DNA from: Pseudomonas sp. MM213
Lineage (GTDB): Bacteria; Pseudomonadota; Gammaproteobacteria; Pseudomonadales; Pseudomonadaceae
Assembly (NCBI RefSeq): GCF_020423045.1
Contig: NZ_CP081943.1
Location: 930,001 to 994,000 of the forward strand
DNA length: 64,000 nt
Direction: 5' to 3'
Below are positions 54,004-63,046 of the stretch, in pieces; positions within the stretch are counted from its first letter, which is position 1, and each line of letters begins with the position of its first letter. Under the pieces are notes generated by a model. It saw nothing but the letters and a program-made list of their open reading frames with translations, did no database searches and was not told the origin of the DNA. Position numbers and translations under genes: made by a program.

Positions 54004-54266
54004 CTTTTGATCTGAGCGCCCCCTCGAGAGGCCGAGCGCAGGTTCTGCGCAGTGGGCAACCCGGCATGGATGCCGGGTTAGCCGCCCCCGGCCATGGATG
54101 GCCGATGGCGGCGGGCCCACGGAGCAGGACCGGAGCGAGGGCATGCCGAGCATTAGCGAGGCACCGAACGAAAGGGGCAAGAGCGCTTGGTTACTTGGCG
54201 CTTCTCCAAGTGACCCGCTGTAAGAGCGGAACCAATAGAAGCCGCTACCGCAGAAATGGATATGTA
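54004..54266 (-). repeat. Right copy (inverted) of the ~270-bp intergenic repeat
   Basis: In reverse complement it runs CATATCCATTTCTGCGGTAG, CGCTCTTACAGCGGGTCAC, CTCGCTCCGGTCCTGCTCCG, GCCATCCATGGCCGGGGGCG and CACTGCGCAGAACC, the same order as the left copy. The middle differs (AACCCGGCATCCATGCCGGGTT against ACCGCGGCATCCTTGCCGCGGT), each being itself a palindrome. The stretch from 53432 to 54527 has no gene. Confidence 0.75.
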
Positions 54267-54267
54267 C

Positions 54268-54340
54268 ACAAAACACCAACCACAAACCCCAAATCACCCC
54301 ACCTGATACCCCAACATTCAGAAAAACCCCCATCCCCCCA
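54268..54340 (+). other. C/A-rich, G-poor stretch upstream of the YCF48 operon
   Basis: About 70 bases of the + strand are nearly free of G (two or three). Runs such as ACACCAACCACAAACCCC, AAATCACCCCACC and ACCCCCATCCCCCC follow one another. It sits between the inverted repeat and the promoter region of the YCF48-like gene. An unstructured leader, a protein-binding RNA or an R-loop-prone strand are all possible. Confidence 0.5.
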
Positions 54341-54503
54341 GGTTAACAAAAGATAACGTGGCGTCGATTGTCAGACCTTTCCAAACCCCGATAGGATAAG
54401 CCAGCTTCCGAAGGGGCTCTGGATTGCGGGTTTCAGGACTATGCTCCTAACCATCCAATCCCGATGAGCACCCCTTACGGCGCCCTGAAAGGTTGAACGA
54501 CCT

Positions 54504-54511
54504 AACAATAA
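54504..54511 (+). promoter_or_regulatory. AAnAAnAA (Hfq/Crc) motif next to the YCF48 ribosome site
   Basis: AACAATAA fits the catabolite-activity motif AAnAAnAA bound by Hfq/Crc in Pseudomonas. It lies five bases before the strong Shine-Dalgarno GGGGGAAGG, which ends five bases before the ATG. Binding there would block initiation under good carbon supply. Confidence 0.5.
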
Positions 54512-54527
54512 TAATGGGGGAAGGTCT

Positions 54528-55601
54528 ATGAGTGAGCCTGTCATGGGTGTGGGTATCTGCCGCCCGCCGGCACTGCGCAAATTCGCATTGCTGGCTACAG
54601 CGCTCTCGCTGTTGGGCTGTGCCGTGTTATCGGCACCTGCGCTGGCCAATGCGGCGCCAGCCACCGACGCTGTCTATTCCGTTGAATCCGCCAAAGCCAG
54701 CAAAAGCCTGATGCTCGACGTCGTGCACGCCGGCAAGCGCCTGGTGGCAGTCGGGGATCGCGGGCACATCCTGTATTCCGATGACCAGGGCGCGACCTGG
54801 ACCCAGGCCAAGGTGCCGACCCGGGCACTGCTGACCTCGGTCTATTTTGTCGACGACAAACACGGCTGGGCCGTCGGGCATGACGCGCAGATCCTCGCCA
54901 GCGAGGACGGTGGCGTCACCTGGACCAAACAATATGAAGACCTGAAACGCGAATCGCCGCTGCTCGACGTCTGGTTCCAGGACGCCAGCAACGGCTTCGC
55001 CGTGGGCGCTTACGGCGCGCTGGTGGCCACCACCGACGGCGGCAAGACCTGGGAAGACGCCAGCGACCGCCTGGACAACGAAGACCAGTACCACCTCAAC
55101 GCCATTGCAGCGATCAAGGATGCCGGGCTGTTCATCGTCGGCGAGCAGGGCAGCATGTTCCGCTCCTCCGACTGGGGGCAGACCTGGGAAAAACTCGAAG
55201 GCCCCTATGAAGGCTCGTTGTTCGGCGTGATCGGCACCGCCGAGGCCAACACGCTGCTGGCTTACGGGCTGCGGGGCAACCTGTTTCGCTCCACCGATTT
55301 CGGCACCACCTGGGAGCCGGTCGAGTTGAAAGCCACCCGTGGCGCGCTGGAGTTCGGCCTGTCCGGTGCGACCTTGCTCGACGACGGTTCCATCGTGATC
55401 GTCGGCAACGGTGGCTCGGTGATCCGCAGCAACGACAACGGCGAAACCTTCAGCGTGTTCAACCGTCCGGATCGCATTTCCGTTTCGGCGGTCACTGCGG
55501 CGGGCGACGGCAATCTGGTTCTGGCAGGACAGGGCGGCGTTCGCGTCACCTCGCCAACCGGCGCCGGTGCAGAGAATGGAAAAAACGGGTCGTCCAAATG
55601 A
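54528..55601 (+). CDS. YCF48-related beta-propeller exported protein
   Basis: A 357-residue exported protein with signal sequence (RKFALLATALSLLGCAVLSAPALANA; SPI cleavage near ALANA, or a lipoprotein at LLGC). The rest is a beta-propeller of BNR-like blades: GDRGHILYSDDQGATWTQ, GHDAQILASEDGGVTWTK, GAYGALVATTDGGKTWED, GEQGSMFRSSDWGQTWEK, GLRGNLFRSTDFGTTWEP and GNGGSVIRSNDNGETFSV. The family includes photosystem II assembly factor YCF48, but in Pseudomonas such genes pair with an RND/MMPL exporter, as here (28-base gap). It may be a periplasmic partner; the substrate is unknown. Confidence 0.88.
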   Translation: MSEPVMGVGICRPPALRKFALLATALSLLGCAVLSAPALANAAPATDAVYSVESAKASKSLMLDVVHAGKRLVAVGDRGHILYSDDQGATWTQAKVPTRALLTSVYFVDDKHGWAVGHDAQILASEDGGVTWTKQYEDLKRESPLLDVWFQDASNGFAVGAYGALVATTDGGKTWEDASDRLDNEDQYHLNAIAAIKDAGLFIVGEQGSMFRSSDWGQTWEKLEGPYEGSLFGVIGTAEANTLLAYGLRGNLFRSTDFGTTWEPVELKATRGALEFGLSGATLLDDGSIVIVGNGGSVIRSNDNGETFSVFNRPDRISVSAVTAAGDGNLVLAGQGGVRVTSPTGAGAENGKNGSSK

Positions 55602-55629
55602 GCCGGGCAAATAATAAGAAGGCGGGTCT

Positions 55630-58014
55630 ATGACATCCTTGAGCAGCCATCACCAAGACAAGGCGACGTTTCTTGAACGCCTGATTTTCAACAACCGCCC
55701 GGCAGTGATCGTGATCTGTCTGTTGGTGAGCATTTTCCTGTTCTGGCAAGCGACGCTGATTCGGCCGTCCACCAGTTTCGAAAAGATGATCCCGCTCGAG
55801 CATCCGTTCATTCAAAAGATGATGGAGCACCGCAACGACCTGGCGAACCTGGGCAACACCGTTCGCATTTCGGTTGAAGCCACCGACGGCGACATCTTCT
55901 CCAAGGAGTACATGGAGACCCTGCGTCAGATCAACGACGAGGTGTTCTACATCTCCGGCGTCGACCGTTCCGGCCTCAAGTCGCTGTGGAGTCCGAGCGT
56001 ACGCTGGACCGAGGTGACGGAGGAGGGCTTCGCCGGCGGTGAAGTGATCCCGCAGAGCTACAACGGTTCCCAGCAAAGCCTCGATTTATTGCGCAACAAC
56101 GTGCTCAAGTCCGGTCAGGTCGGGCGTCTGGTGGCCAACGACTTCAAGTCGAGCATCGTCGATATCCCGCTGCTGGAGTCCTACCCGGACCCGCAGGACC
56201 AAGGCAAGTTGCTGGCCCTGGACTACCGCAAGTTCTCCCACGAGCTGGAAGAAAAGATCCGCGACAAGTACGAGAAACAGAACCCCAACGTGCAGATCCA
56301 CATCGTCGGTTTCGCCAAGAAAGTCGGCGATCTGATCGATGGCCTGGTGATGGTGGTGATGTTCTTCGGTGTCGCCTTCGTCATCACCCTGATTCTGTTG
56401 TACTGGTTTACCAACTGCATGCGCAGCACCGTGGCGGTGTTGAGCACGACGCTGGTGGCAGTGATCTGGCAGCTCGGCCTGATGCACTTCTTCGGCTTCG
56501 GGCTGGATCCGTACTCGATGCTGGTGCCGTTCCTGATCTTCGCCATCGGTATTTCCCACGGCGTGCAAAAGATCAACGGTATCGCCTTGCAGTCCAGTGA
56601 GGCCGACAACGCGTTGACTGCAGCGCGGCGCACCTTCCGCCAATTGTTCCTGCCGGGGATGATCGCGATCCTTGCGGATGCGGTGGGCTTCATCACATTG
56701 CTGATCATCGACATCGGCGTGATTCGCGAACTGGCCATCGGCGCATCCATCGGTGTGGCGGTGATCGTGTTCACCAACCTGATCCTGCTGCCGGTGGCGA
56801 TTTCCTACGTCGGCATCAGCAAGCGCGCCGTCGAGCGCAGCAAGAAAGACGCGCACCGCGAACACCCGTTCTGGCGCCTGCTGTCCAACTTCGCCAGCCC
56901 GAAAGTCGCCCCGGTGTCGATCGTGTTGGCCCTGTTAGCCTTCGGTGGCGGCCTCTGGTACAGCCAGAACCTGAAAATCGGCGACCTCGATCAAGGTGCT
57001 CCAGAGCTGCGTCCGGATTCGCGTTACAACAAGGACAACAACTTCATCATCAGCAACTACTCCACCAGTTCCGACGTGTTGGTGGTGATGGTCAAGACCA
57101 AGTCCGAAGGTTGCTCGCGCTATGAAGCGATGGCACCCATCGACGAACTGATGTGGAAGATGCAGAACACCGAGGGCGTGCAGTCGGCGATCTCGCTGGT
57201 GACCGTGTCCAAGCAGATGATCAAGGGCATGAACGAGGGCAACCTGAAATGGGAAACCCTGTCGCGCAACCCGGACGTGCTGAACAACTCCATCGCCCGC
57301 GCTGACGGCCTGTACAACAACAGTTGCTCCCTGGCGCCAGTGCTGGTGTTCCTCAACGATCACAAGGCTGCCACCCTGGATCGCGCAGTTCATGCGGTGC
57401 AGGACTTCGCCAAGGAAAACAACAAGGAAGGCCTGGAGTTCATCCTTGCGGCGGGTAACGCCGGCATCGAGGCCGCCACCAACGAAGTGATCAAGGAATC
57501 CGAGCTGACCATCCTGATCCTGGTCTACATCTGCGTCGCGACCATGTGCATGATCACCTTCCGTTCCTGGGCGGCGACCTTGTGCATCGTGTTGCCGCTG
57601 GTGCTGACGTCGGTACTCGGCAACGCCCTGATGGCCTTCATGGGGATCGGCGTCAAAGTCGCGACCTTGCCGGTAGTGGCATTGGGCGTGGGGATTGGCG
57701 TGGACTACGGCATCTACATCTACAGCCGCCTGGAAAGTTTCTTGCGTGCCGGTCTGCCGTTGCAAGAGGCGTACTACCAGACGCTGAAGTCCACCGGTAA
57801 AGCCGTATTGTTCACCGGCCTGTGCCTGGCGATCGGCGTGTGCACCTGGATCTTCTCGGCCATCAAGTTCCAGGCCGATATGGGCCTGATGCTGACCTTC
57901 ATGCTGCTCTGGAACATGTTCGGCGCGTTGTGGCTGCTGCCGGCGCTGGCGCGGTTCCTGATCAAACCGGAGAAGCTGGCGGGGCAGAAGGGCAACTCGT
58001 TGTTTGCTCACTAA
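55630..58014 (+). CDS. RND/MMPL-superfamily exporter
   Basis: Large inner-membrane protein of 794 residues with two sets of six helices and two large periplasmic loops (about 45-225 and 430-600), the MMPL/HpnN-like RND plan. Helices include NNRPAVIVICLLVSIFLFW and LIDGLVMVVMFFGVAFVITLILLYWF; MLVPFLIFAIGISHGVQKING and VALGVGIGVDYGIYIYSRLESF carry the conserved GxxxD-like motifs of helices 4 and 10. It exports hydrophobic molecules or lipids; no outer-membrane or adaptor gene is present, which fits the single-component MMPL type. Co-transcribed with the YCF48-like gene. Confidence 0.92.
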   Translation: MTSLSSHHQDKATFLERLIFNNRPAVIVICLLVSIFLFWQATLIRPSTSFEKMIPLEHPFIQKMMEHRNDLANLGNTVRISVEATDGDIFSKEYMETLRQINDEVFYISGVDRSGLKSLWSPSVRWTEVTEEGFAGGEVIPQSYNGSQQSLDLLRNNVLKSGQVGRLVANDFKSSIVDIPLLESYPDPQDQGKLLALDYRKFSHELEEKIRDKYEKQNPNVQIHIVGFAKKVGDLIDGLVMVVMFFGVAFVITLILLYWFTNCMRSTVAVLSTTLVAVIWQLGLMHFFGFGLDPYSMLVPFLIFAIGISHGVQKINGIALQSSEADNALTAARRTFRQLFLPGMIAILADAVGFITLLIIDIGVIRELAIGASIGVAVIVFTNLILLPVAISYVGISKRAVERSKKDAHREHPFWRLLSNFASPKVAPVSIVLALLAFGGGLWYSQNLKIGDLDQGAPELRPDSRYNKDNNFIISNYSTSSDVLVVMVKTKSEGCSRYEAMAPIDELMWKMQNTEGVQSAISLVTVSKQMIKGMNEGNLKWETLSRNPDVLNNSIARADGLYNNSCSLAPVLVFLNDHKAATLDRAVHAVQDFAKENNKEGLEFILAAGNAGIEAATNEVIKESELTILILVYICVATMCMITFRSWAATLCIVLPLVLTSVLGNALMAFMGIGVKVATLPVVALGVGIGVDYGIYIYSRLESFLRAGLPLQEAYYQTLKSTGKAVLFTGLCLAIGVCTWIFSAIKFQADMGLMLTFMLLWNMFGALWLLPALARFLIKPEKLAGQKGNSLFAH

Positions 58015-58030
58015 ACCTCAGGCAAAACCA

Positions 58031-58061
58031 AAAAGCCGCAACCTTGGGTTGCGGCTTTTTT
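58031..58061. terminator. Intrinsic terminator between the exporter and the toxin-like gene
   Basis: Stem GCCGCAACC/GGTTGCGGC with a three-base loop, flanked by A4 and T6. It can stop both converging genes. The same 9-bp stem occurs at 62898-62928. Confidence 0.9.
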
Positions 58062-58078
58062 ATGGGCGATTGAAAAAC

Positions 58079-61000
58079 TCAGAGGGGTTGCAGTGGTAGA
58101 AAATCGCTGTTCGCCAGTTCCTTGCTGATGATTCCGTGATGAATATCGATCTTTTGCTTCGGATCCTTGGCCTTGGCCATGGCCGATTCGTAGGTTTCGA
58201 AGCGTTGCTCCCTGGTTTTCAGATGCGCCTGGGTGTAGTCAGCCTTGGCATCATCCGCATTGGCGTAGTGAAAATGCCCGTACCACCAGGGTTGATTGTC
58301 TTTATTCAATAAAGCGTACTCTTGCATGAAGTCACGCCGCCCGGTTTTCAGCTGAACCCGGTGGCCATTGATTCGCGCAAAAATTTCATTGCGCCGCAAC
58401 AGATACTCCACCCCCTCGCTACTGGGCGGTCGAGCGAGTGTCATGCGGGTGCGAAGTTCGGTGGCCTTGGTCTCGAGGACGTGCGCTTTGTCGCGGAGTC
58501 CGCTGATCAGCGAAACGTCTGTTTCGCGGTTGGCCGGAGGACTTTCGTGCTGTTCCAGCCCATCGGCGTACCCGCTCAGCTTTTGTGCCTCGCGTTGCAA
58601 TTGCTCTTCGATTTCCTTGGGAGAACTGGCGCGCTGCGCGTAACCCTCGATCTTCTGCACGTTTTTATCGACATCGGCCAACGCCTTGCGGGCATCGCCC
58701 TTGAGCTGCTGATAGGGGCGCGTTGCCTTGGTCGCTGCGGGCCTGGCATCGACGATTTCTACCCAGACATTGGGCTCGTGCTCGTGGAACGAAGCCAGTG
58801 GCCTTTCTTCGAACGGATGGTTGATGTCGACAATGTCTCCTTCCTGGTGAGCGACCCGTTGTCGAAGATCGCCGATTAATGTGCCTTTAGCGGTTTTGAT
58901 CACCCGCTTGCGACTGGACCATGAATAGGGACGCTTCACCGGCGGCTTGGTGCCGGATGCCGACGTCGAAGGCTCCTCCGGTTGCGGCAGCAGTTGAAGC
59001 GCTTCCGCCAGACGGTGTTCGGCATCGATACGCAGCTGGTCAATGAGCTCGCGCAGACGATTGAAGGGGTGTGCCTGCAGTTCATCTGTGCTGAAAATGC
59101 CTATCGCCTCAAGGCCGTCCTGTGCCTTGTTGTACTGATCGACCAGGTTCTCCAGAACGGCGATCCGGTCGCTGTTGGTGTAGGTGTGTTCCGTTTGCAG
59201 TTCGGCATGCGAGCGAGACAGCAGCAGTAATGGGCTGAGGGTTTGTTCGAGCACACCCATGGTGCTGCTTCCGAGGGCCTTGAGGCTGAGCAGGCGCAAG
59301 ATACTCAGCTGATAGCACTTGACGCGCAGTGCCGTCATTTCATTTTCGGGCCTGTTGCCGGTCAGTCGCTTCCAGTACTCGATGCCCAGGCGAGGGATCT
59401 GCTTGAGTTCCAGCAGTCGGCTCTCTACCTGATCTAGAAACTTGATCATGGATTCGTTGACTTCTGAGGTTTTGCGCATGAACTCAAAGTAACGATCCAG
59501 TACCAGGTCGCCCTCGCGGATCAATGCATCATGCAAATGCCTGATGCCATTTCTCAAGTCCGCATAGGTTTGATCGACAACTTCGCGTTCCCAGTCAGCG
59601 ATGACGATCCGTTTGCGAGCATTGTTGATGAGGTTTTCCGACAGGCTGCACACCTGCACAGGATCGGGATCGGATTTGGTCAGCTCGCCCAACTCCCTGA
59701 TCTCGGCCAGCAGCGTGGCGTAGCTTTCGGTTTGTTTGTCCAGCTCATCAACGAACCGTTGCCTGTACGTGGCGCGATCGAGCTCCGTACTGGCGACGTC
59801 ATTCTTTTTCAGCTGCATCAGGTTCTCGGCAATGTCGACACGCTTCTGCACCCGCACTTGCTGATCCACGAATTCCTGACGATTGAGTTCCAGCAGGTTG
59901 ATGCGTTGTTGCGTCATTTCACGTTGGGCGCTGATCCTCGAATTGCGCCCGCCGCCAACCAGTTTCAACCCTTGGTCCAGAGTCCAGTGGCCCGCTCCAT
60001 TGGTCTTGAGCTTGATGCCGGGATGATCCGGGTGCTCCGGATGTATCAGATACACCTCGCCGAACCCGGGCACGATACTCACGCGAAACAGCAGGCCGGC
60101 GACGGTGGCGTGCCAAAGATTGCCGATCCGGTACAAACCTTTGAACACGCCGGTGCTAACGGGCTCTGGCAGAGGTGTCGGCCATGGCACTTGAACCTCC
60201 CGTAGCGTGTTGAACAGTCGGGCGGTTGCCGAATCGCGCGCGCTCGACTGGTTGAAGTCGAGCAGGGTCTTGCCACTGCCCGGCGGCTCGGAGGGCAGGC
60301 CCGCAGTGTCCTGGGTAATAGTCGATTCGGCGGGCCATGAAAATGTCTGCGCAGGACGGCGCAAGGAGGCGAGGGCATCCGGAACTGTCGTCGCTGCGCT
60401 GTCGGAAAGTGCCGGGGCTGCTTCCTCTCGAGCGACATGCAGAACCAACAGGCCAATGTTCAACAGCACATCGATCCATGCCTGATTCCGCGCCTTCGGG
60501 TCATCACTGTCCAACGCTGGCAGATCGTTGATCAGGCTGTGGGCGATTTGCAGCATCCAGCCCACCACCATGGCGGGGCCGCGTAACAGCGGCAGAATCA
60601 GGTTGTTGAACACCAGCCAGCCACCCTCAAGGATGATTGCCCAGCGGCTCTCGGCATTCGACACCGATTGCCGATCCGCCAGATCGATCAGTGTGCGTGC
60701 ATTGCTGACGAACAGACTGGCCAGCAATCGACCTTCTTCCAGCGCGGTGAGCCAGTCACCAACCGCTTCGTCGCCGGCCAGAATCGCCGGTTGGGGCTTT
60801 TCAGGCAGTGTGAATTCGTCCCCTGCATGGAAGTGGACAATGTGCGGTTCGGTGAAGCCGTTGTTGTCGTAGATCGGCCGTGCGCGATCCGGCAGCCAGG
60901 TCAGCACACTGGTTTGCAACGGGCCGGTTTGCGCAATGGCCCTCAGCAAGTCCTGACGGCTGGGGTATTGGTGCAGGGGTTCTGAGTACAGAGGTCGGTA

Positions 61001-62776
61001 TAGAATATGCGGGCCGACTGCGCTCAGGTCTTTCGGCTCGATGATGAACATGTTGCTGACCACATCACACGAGGCCACGGCCTTGCGTTGAAACGCCAAT
61101 GGCCTGATGACGACGGACTGCTCCTCGACAATGCGCTCGGCGGCCAGCGGCTGGAACACTGCATCGACATATCGATAGCCCAGGAAGGTGAAGCCATGCT
61201 CACCTTTGATCGAATGCTCAAGGGCACGCAGCGGCAGATGCAGGCTCAGTTCCAGGCCGAAGAGTCGCAGTCGCTCATTGGCCTCGGGACTGTTGCCAAG
61301 CAACTGCGCCTCGACGTACTCGGGGTAATGTTTTCCGACATCAACGCGGCTCACCAGATCCAGCAAATAGGCCTCGGTGGTCCAGTCTTGAATCAGCTGG
61401 TTTTCGGTGTGGCGAAGGGTCATCCGGCCCTTGGGTTTGCCGGCCAGGTTGTTGATCGCCAGGTCGGTCAGGGACATTTTGACGGGTTCGAGGTAGCCGC
61501 TGCCCAAGTCGCCGACAGGCACGTGAAAGGTCAGTTCCAGTTCATCGGACTTGTAGCCGGGCGCCAAGGGCTGGTCTTTGAGCATTTGCTCATGCAGCGC
61601 ATTTCTGGCGAATGTGCGAAGGTCAACGACGTCGTCGGGCAACGAGCGCCCCTGTGTTTGCTGTTTGACACTGGCTATCGACAACGTGTGTTTACGCCAG
61701 GCCATGCGCTCTGTGGCGCTGGCGCCCTGCAACCACTCGGGAATCGTTGTCTGTAGGGCGTGAAGGTGCATTGGGTGGTTGTTGCTGCCGATAAACAGTG
61801 CGGCGACATCGGTGATTGCGTCAAAACGCTTCTCAAGGTCAGCCAGGCTTTGGCGTGCGGGCAGTTTGAGCGACTGCAAATCTTCCAGTTGCCGGTTCAG
61901 CAGCAGAGCTGCCTGGGTATCAAAGATGTTGCCGTCCGGAGCAAAACGTTTCCAGGTGATGGAGTCCGCCGTGAAGTCTTGCTGAAACCGCGCGCCCCAC
62001 GCGGCACCGAAGGCTTGCAGGGACGGGAACGATTCGATGTTGCCGGTCACGCTGCACAACAAATGGGTTTCGCCGCAAATCACCAGGATATCCGGCGCCT
62101 GCAGTGTGAACGACATGTCGCCTCTGCTCAGCGTGACTTGCAGCGTGCAGGCTTCAATTGCACCTTTGGCCCAAGGACGCAGAAGGCGTTCGCGGTTGTC
62201 GGGTTGGCGGGCCAGCTCCAATAGAATCCCGGCCTGCTCGGCATCACTTGCCGCGAGGCGCGTTGCGGATGTTTTCAACACGCCGGCGAGCAGGTTCCCC
62301 AACCATTGCCAGCGGCTGACGCCGCTGTCGTCCTGTTCGTTCCAACAGGCGGTCAATGATTCCTGAGTGCCGATGTAGAAAATGTCGGGTAATTCACGGA
62401 TGACCTGCGCAATCACTTGCAGATCGGGCAGTCGCGATGTCGTGTTGTCGACGGTAAGTTGCGCGGGGACACGGTTTGTCAAAAAACAGCTGCGACCGTA
62501 TTGCTCGCTGAGATCGGGGAATGCGCCGCTGGCCAGGTAGTCGAGTACCACGTCCAAAAGTAGCGTCAGCCGCCAGGCGCCATCCGGGATCGGTTGGGCA
62601 ATTTTGGTTCGCTCAGGGTCGAACGCCAGTTGCGGGTATTTTTCCAGAATGCCGTCCTTGAGCAGGCGGGCGGTTTGCGAGCGTAAGGTCGGTCGGGTAT
62701 TAAATCGGGTGTGAACCGCCCACGCGATGATGTCGGTGGCGCTTGCGGCGGCGGGTGGTGATGCAGGTGTGGGCAT
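58079..62776 (-). CDS. Large dermonecrotic-toxin-domain-like (DUF6543-type) protein
   Basis: A 1565-residue protein. The middle blocks are typical of the Pseudomonas 'dermonecrotic toxin domain' family as I recall it: LTLRHTENQ-like RMTLRHTENQLIQDW, VGKHYPEYVEAQLL, GEHGFTFLGYRYVDAVFQPLA, VVIRPLAFQRK and LLRAIAQTGPLQTSVLTWLPDRARPIYDNNGF. Two hydrophobic segments lie at about 709-750 and 768-785 and could insert into membranes. Long helical parts (about 945-1010, 1370-1425) look coiled-coil. No signal peptide, no secretion motif and no immunity gene are visible. AAGGA lies nine bases before the ATG. It may be an effector or toxin; the catalytic part, if any, is not recognisable. Function unproven. 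Confidence 0.7.
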   Translation of the reverse strand: MPTPASPPAAASATDIIAWAVHTRFNTRPTLRSQTARLLKDGILEKYPQLAFDPERTKIAQPIPDGAWRLTLLLDVVLDYLASGAFPDLSEQYGRSCFLTNRVPAQLTVDNTTSRLPDLQVIAQVIRELPDIFYIGTQESLTACWNEQDDSGVSRWQWLGNLLAGVLKTSATRLAASDAEQAGILLELARQPDNRERLLRPWAKGAIEACTLQVTLSRGDMSFTLQAPDILVICGETHLLCSVTGNIESFPSLQAFGAAWGARFQQDFTADSITWKRFAPDGNIFDTQAALLLNRQLEDLQSLKLPARQSLADLEKRFDAITDVAALFIGSNNHPMHLHALQTTIPEWLQGASATERMAWRKHTLSIASVKQQTQGRSLPDDVVDLRTFARNALHEQMLKDQPLAPGYKSDELELTFHVPVGDLGSGYLEPVKMSLTDLAINNLAGKPKGRMTLRHTENQLIQDWTTEAYLLDLVSRVDVGKHYPEYVEAQLLGNSPEANERLRLFGLELSLHLPLRALEHSIKGEHGFTFLGYRYVDAVFQPLAAERIVEEQSVVIRPLAFQRKAVASCDVVSNMFIIEPKDLSAVGPHILYRPLYSEPLHQYPSRQDLLRAIAQTGPLQTSVLTWLPDRARPIYDNNGFTEPHIVHFHAGDEFTLPEKPQPAILAGDEAVGDWLTALEEGRLLASLFVSNARTLIDLADRQSVSNAESRWAIILEGGWLVFNNLILPLLRGPAMVVGWMLQIAHSLINDLPALDSDDPKARNQAWIDVLLNIGLLVLHVAREEAAPALSDSAATTVPDALASLRRPAQTFSWPAESTITQDTAGLPSEPPGSGKTLLDFNQSSARDSATARLFNTLREVQVPWPTPLPEPVSTGVFKGLYRIGNLWHATVAGLLFRVSIVPGFGEVYLIHPEHPDHPGIKLKTNGAGHWTLDQGLKLVGGGRNSRISAQREMTQQRINLLELNRQEFVDQQVRVQKRVDIAENLMQLKKNDVASTELDRATYRQRFVDELDKQTESYATLLAEIRELGELTKSDPDPVQVCSLSENLINNARKRIVIADWEREVVDQTYADLRNGIRHLHDALIREGDLVLDRYFEFMRKTSEVNESMIKFLDQVESRLLELKQIPRLGIEYWKRLTGNRPENEMTALRVKCYQLSILRLLSLKALGSSTMGVLEQTLSPLLLLSRSHAELQTEHTYTNSDRIAVLENLVDQYNKAQDGLEAIGIFSTDELQAHPFNRLRELIDQLRIDAEHRLAEALQLLPQPEEPSTSASGTKPPVKRPYSWSSRKRVIKTAKGTLIGDLRQRVAHQEGDIVDINHPFEERPLASFHEHEPNVWVEIVDARPAATKATRPYQQLKGDARKALADVDKNVQKIEGYAQRASSPKEIEEQLQREAQKLSGYADGLEQHESPPANRETDVSLISGLRDKAHVLETKATELRTRMTLARPPSSEGVEYLLRRNEIFARINGHRVQLKTGRRDFMQEYALLNKDNQPWWYGHFHYANADDAKADYTQAHLKTREQRFETYESAMAKAKDPKQKIDIHHGIISKELANSDFLPLQPL

Positions 62777-62897
62777 GATGCAATCCTTTGCATGTGTGGT
62801 TCCTCAACGTAAAACCGAATCGAAAGGGATGTGCGGTAGCCGGGTACCGCACAGGGAGTGAGGCGATAGGTTAAGGCCGACGTTCAGGCCAGAAACG

Positions 62898-62928
62898 AAA
62901 AAGCCGCAACCAGGGTTGCGGCTTTTTT
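62898..62928. terminator. Intrinsic terminator downstream of the GntR gene
   Basis: Stem GCCGCAACC/GGTTGCGGC with two-base loop and T6 tail, the same stem as the terminator at the other end of the toxin-like gene. It would stop transcription from the GntR gene on the minus strand before the toxin-like gene. Confidence 0.88.
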
Positions 62929-62948
62929 ACATCTGAAGATCAACGCAA

Positions 62949-63039
62949 CCCTTGTAGGAGCCAGCTTGCTGGCGATGGTGTGCCAGTCGACATCGTTGTG
63001 GCTGACACACCATCGCCAGCAAGCTGGCTCCTACAAGGG
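62949..63039. repeat. REP doublet (REPIN), GCCAGCTTGCTGGCGA type, long arms
   Basis: Arms CTTGTAGGAGCCAGCTTGCT and exact complement pair over more than 30 bases (through GGCGATGGTGTG). Both arms share GCCAGC in place of GCCGGC. It lies between the GntR gene and its terminator. Confidence 0.92.
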
Positions 63040-63046
63040 ATCGTTT

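Noticed and set aside
53462..54356. Several short open frames in the repeat-rich gap after pepN
   Set aside because: They read through the inverted repeats and REP arms, code for Arg/Pro/Ser-rich products, and differ between the two copies in frame.
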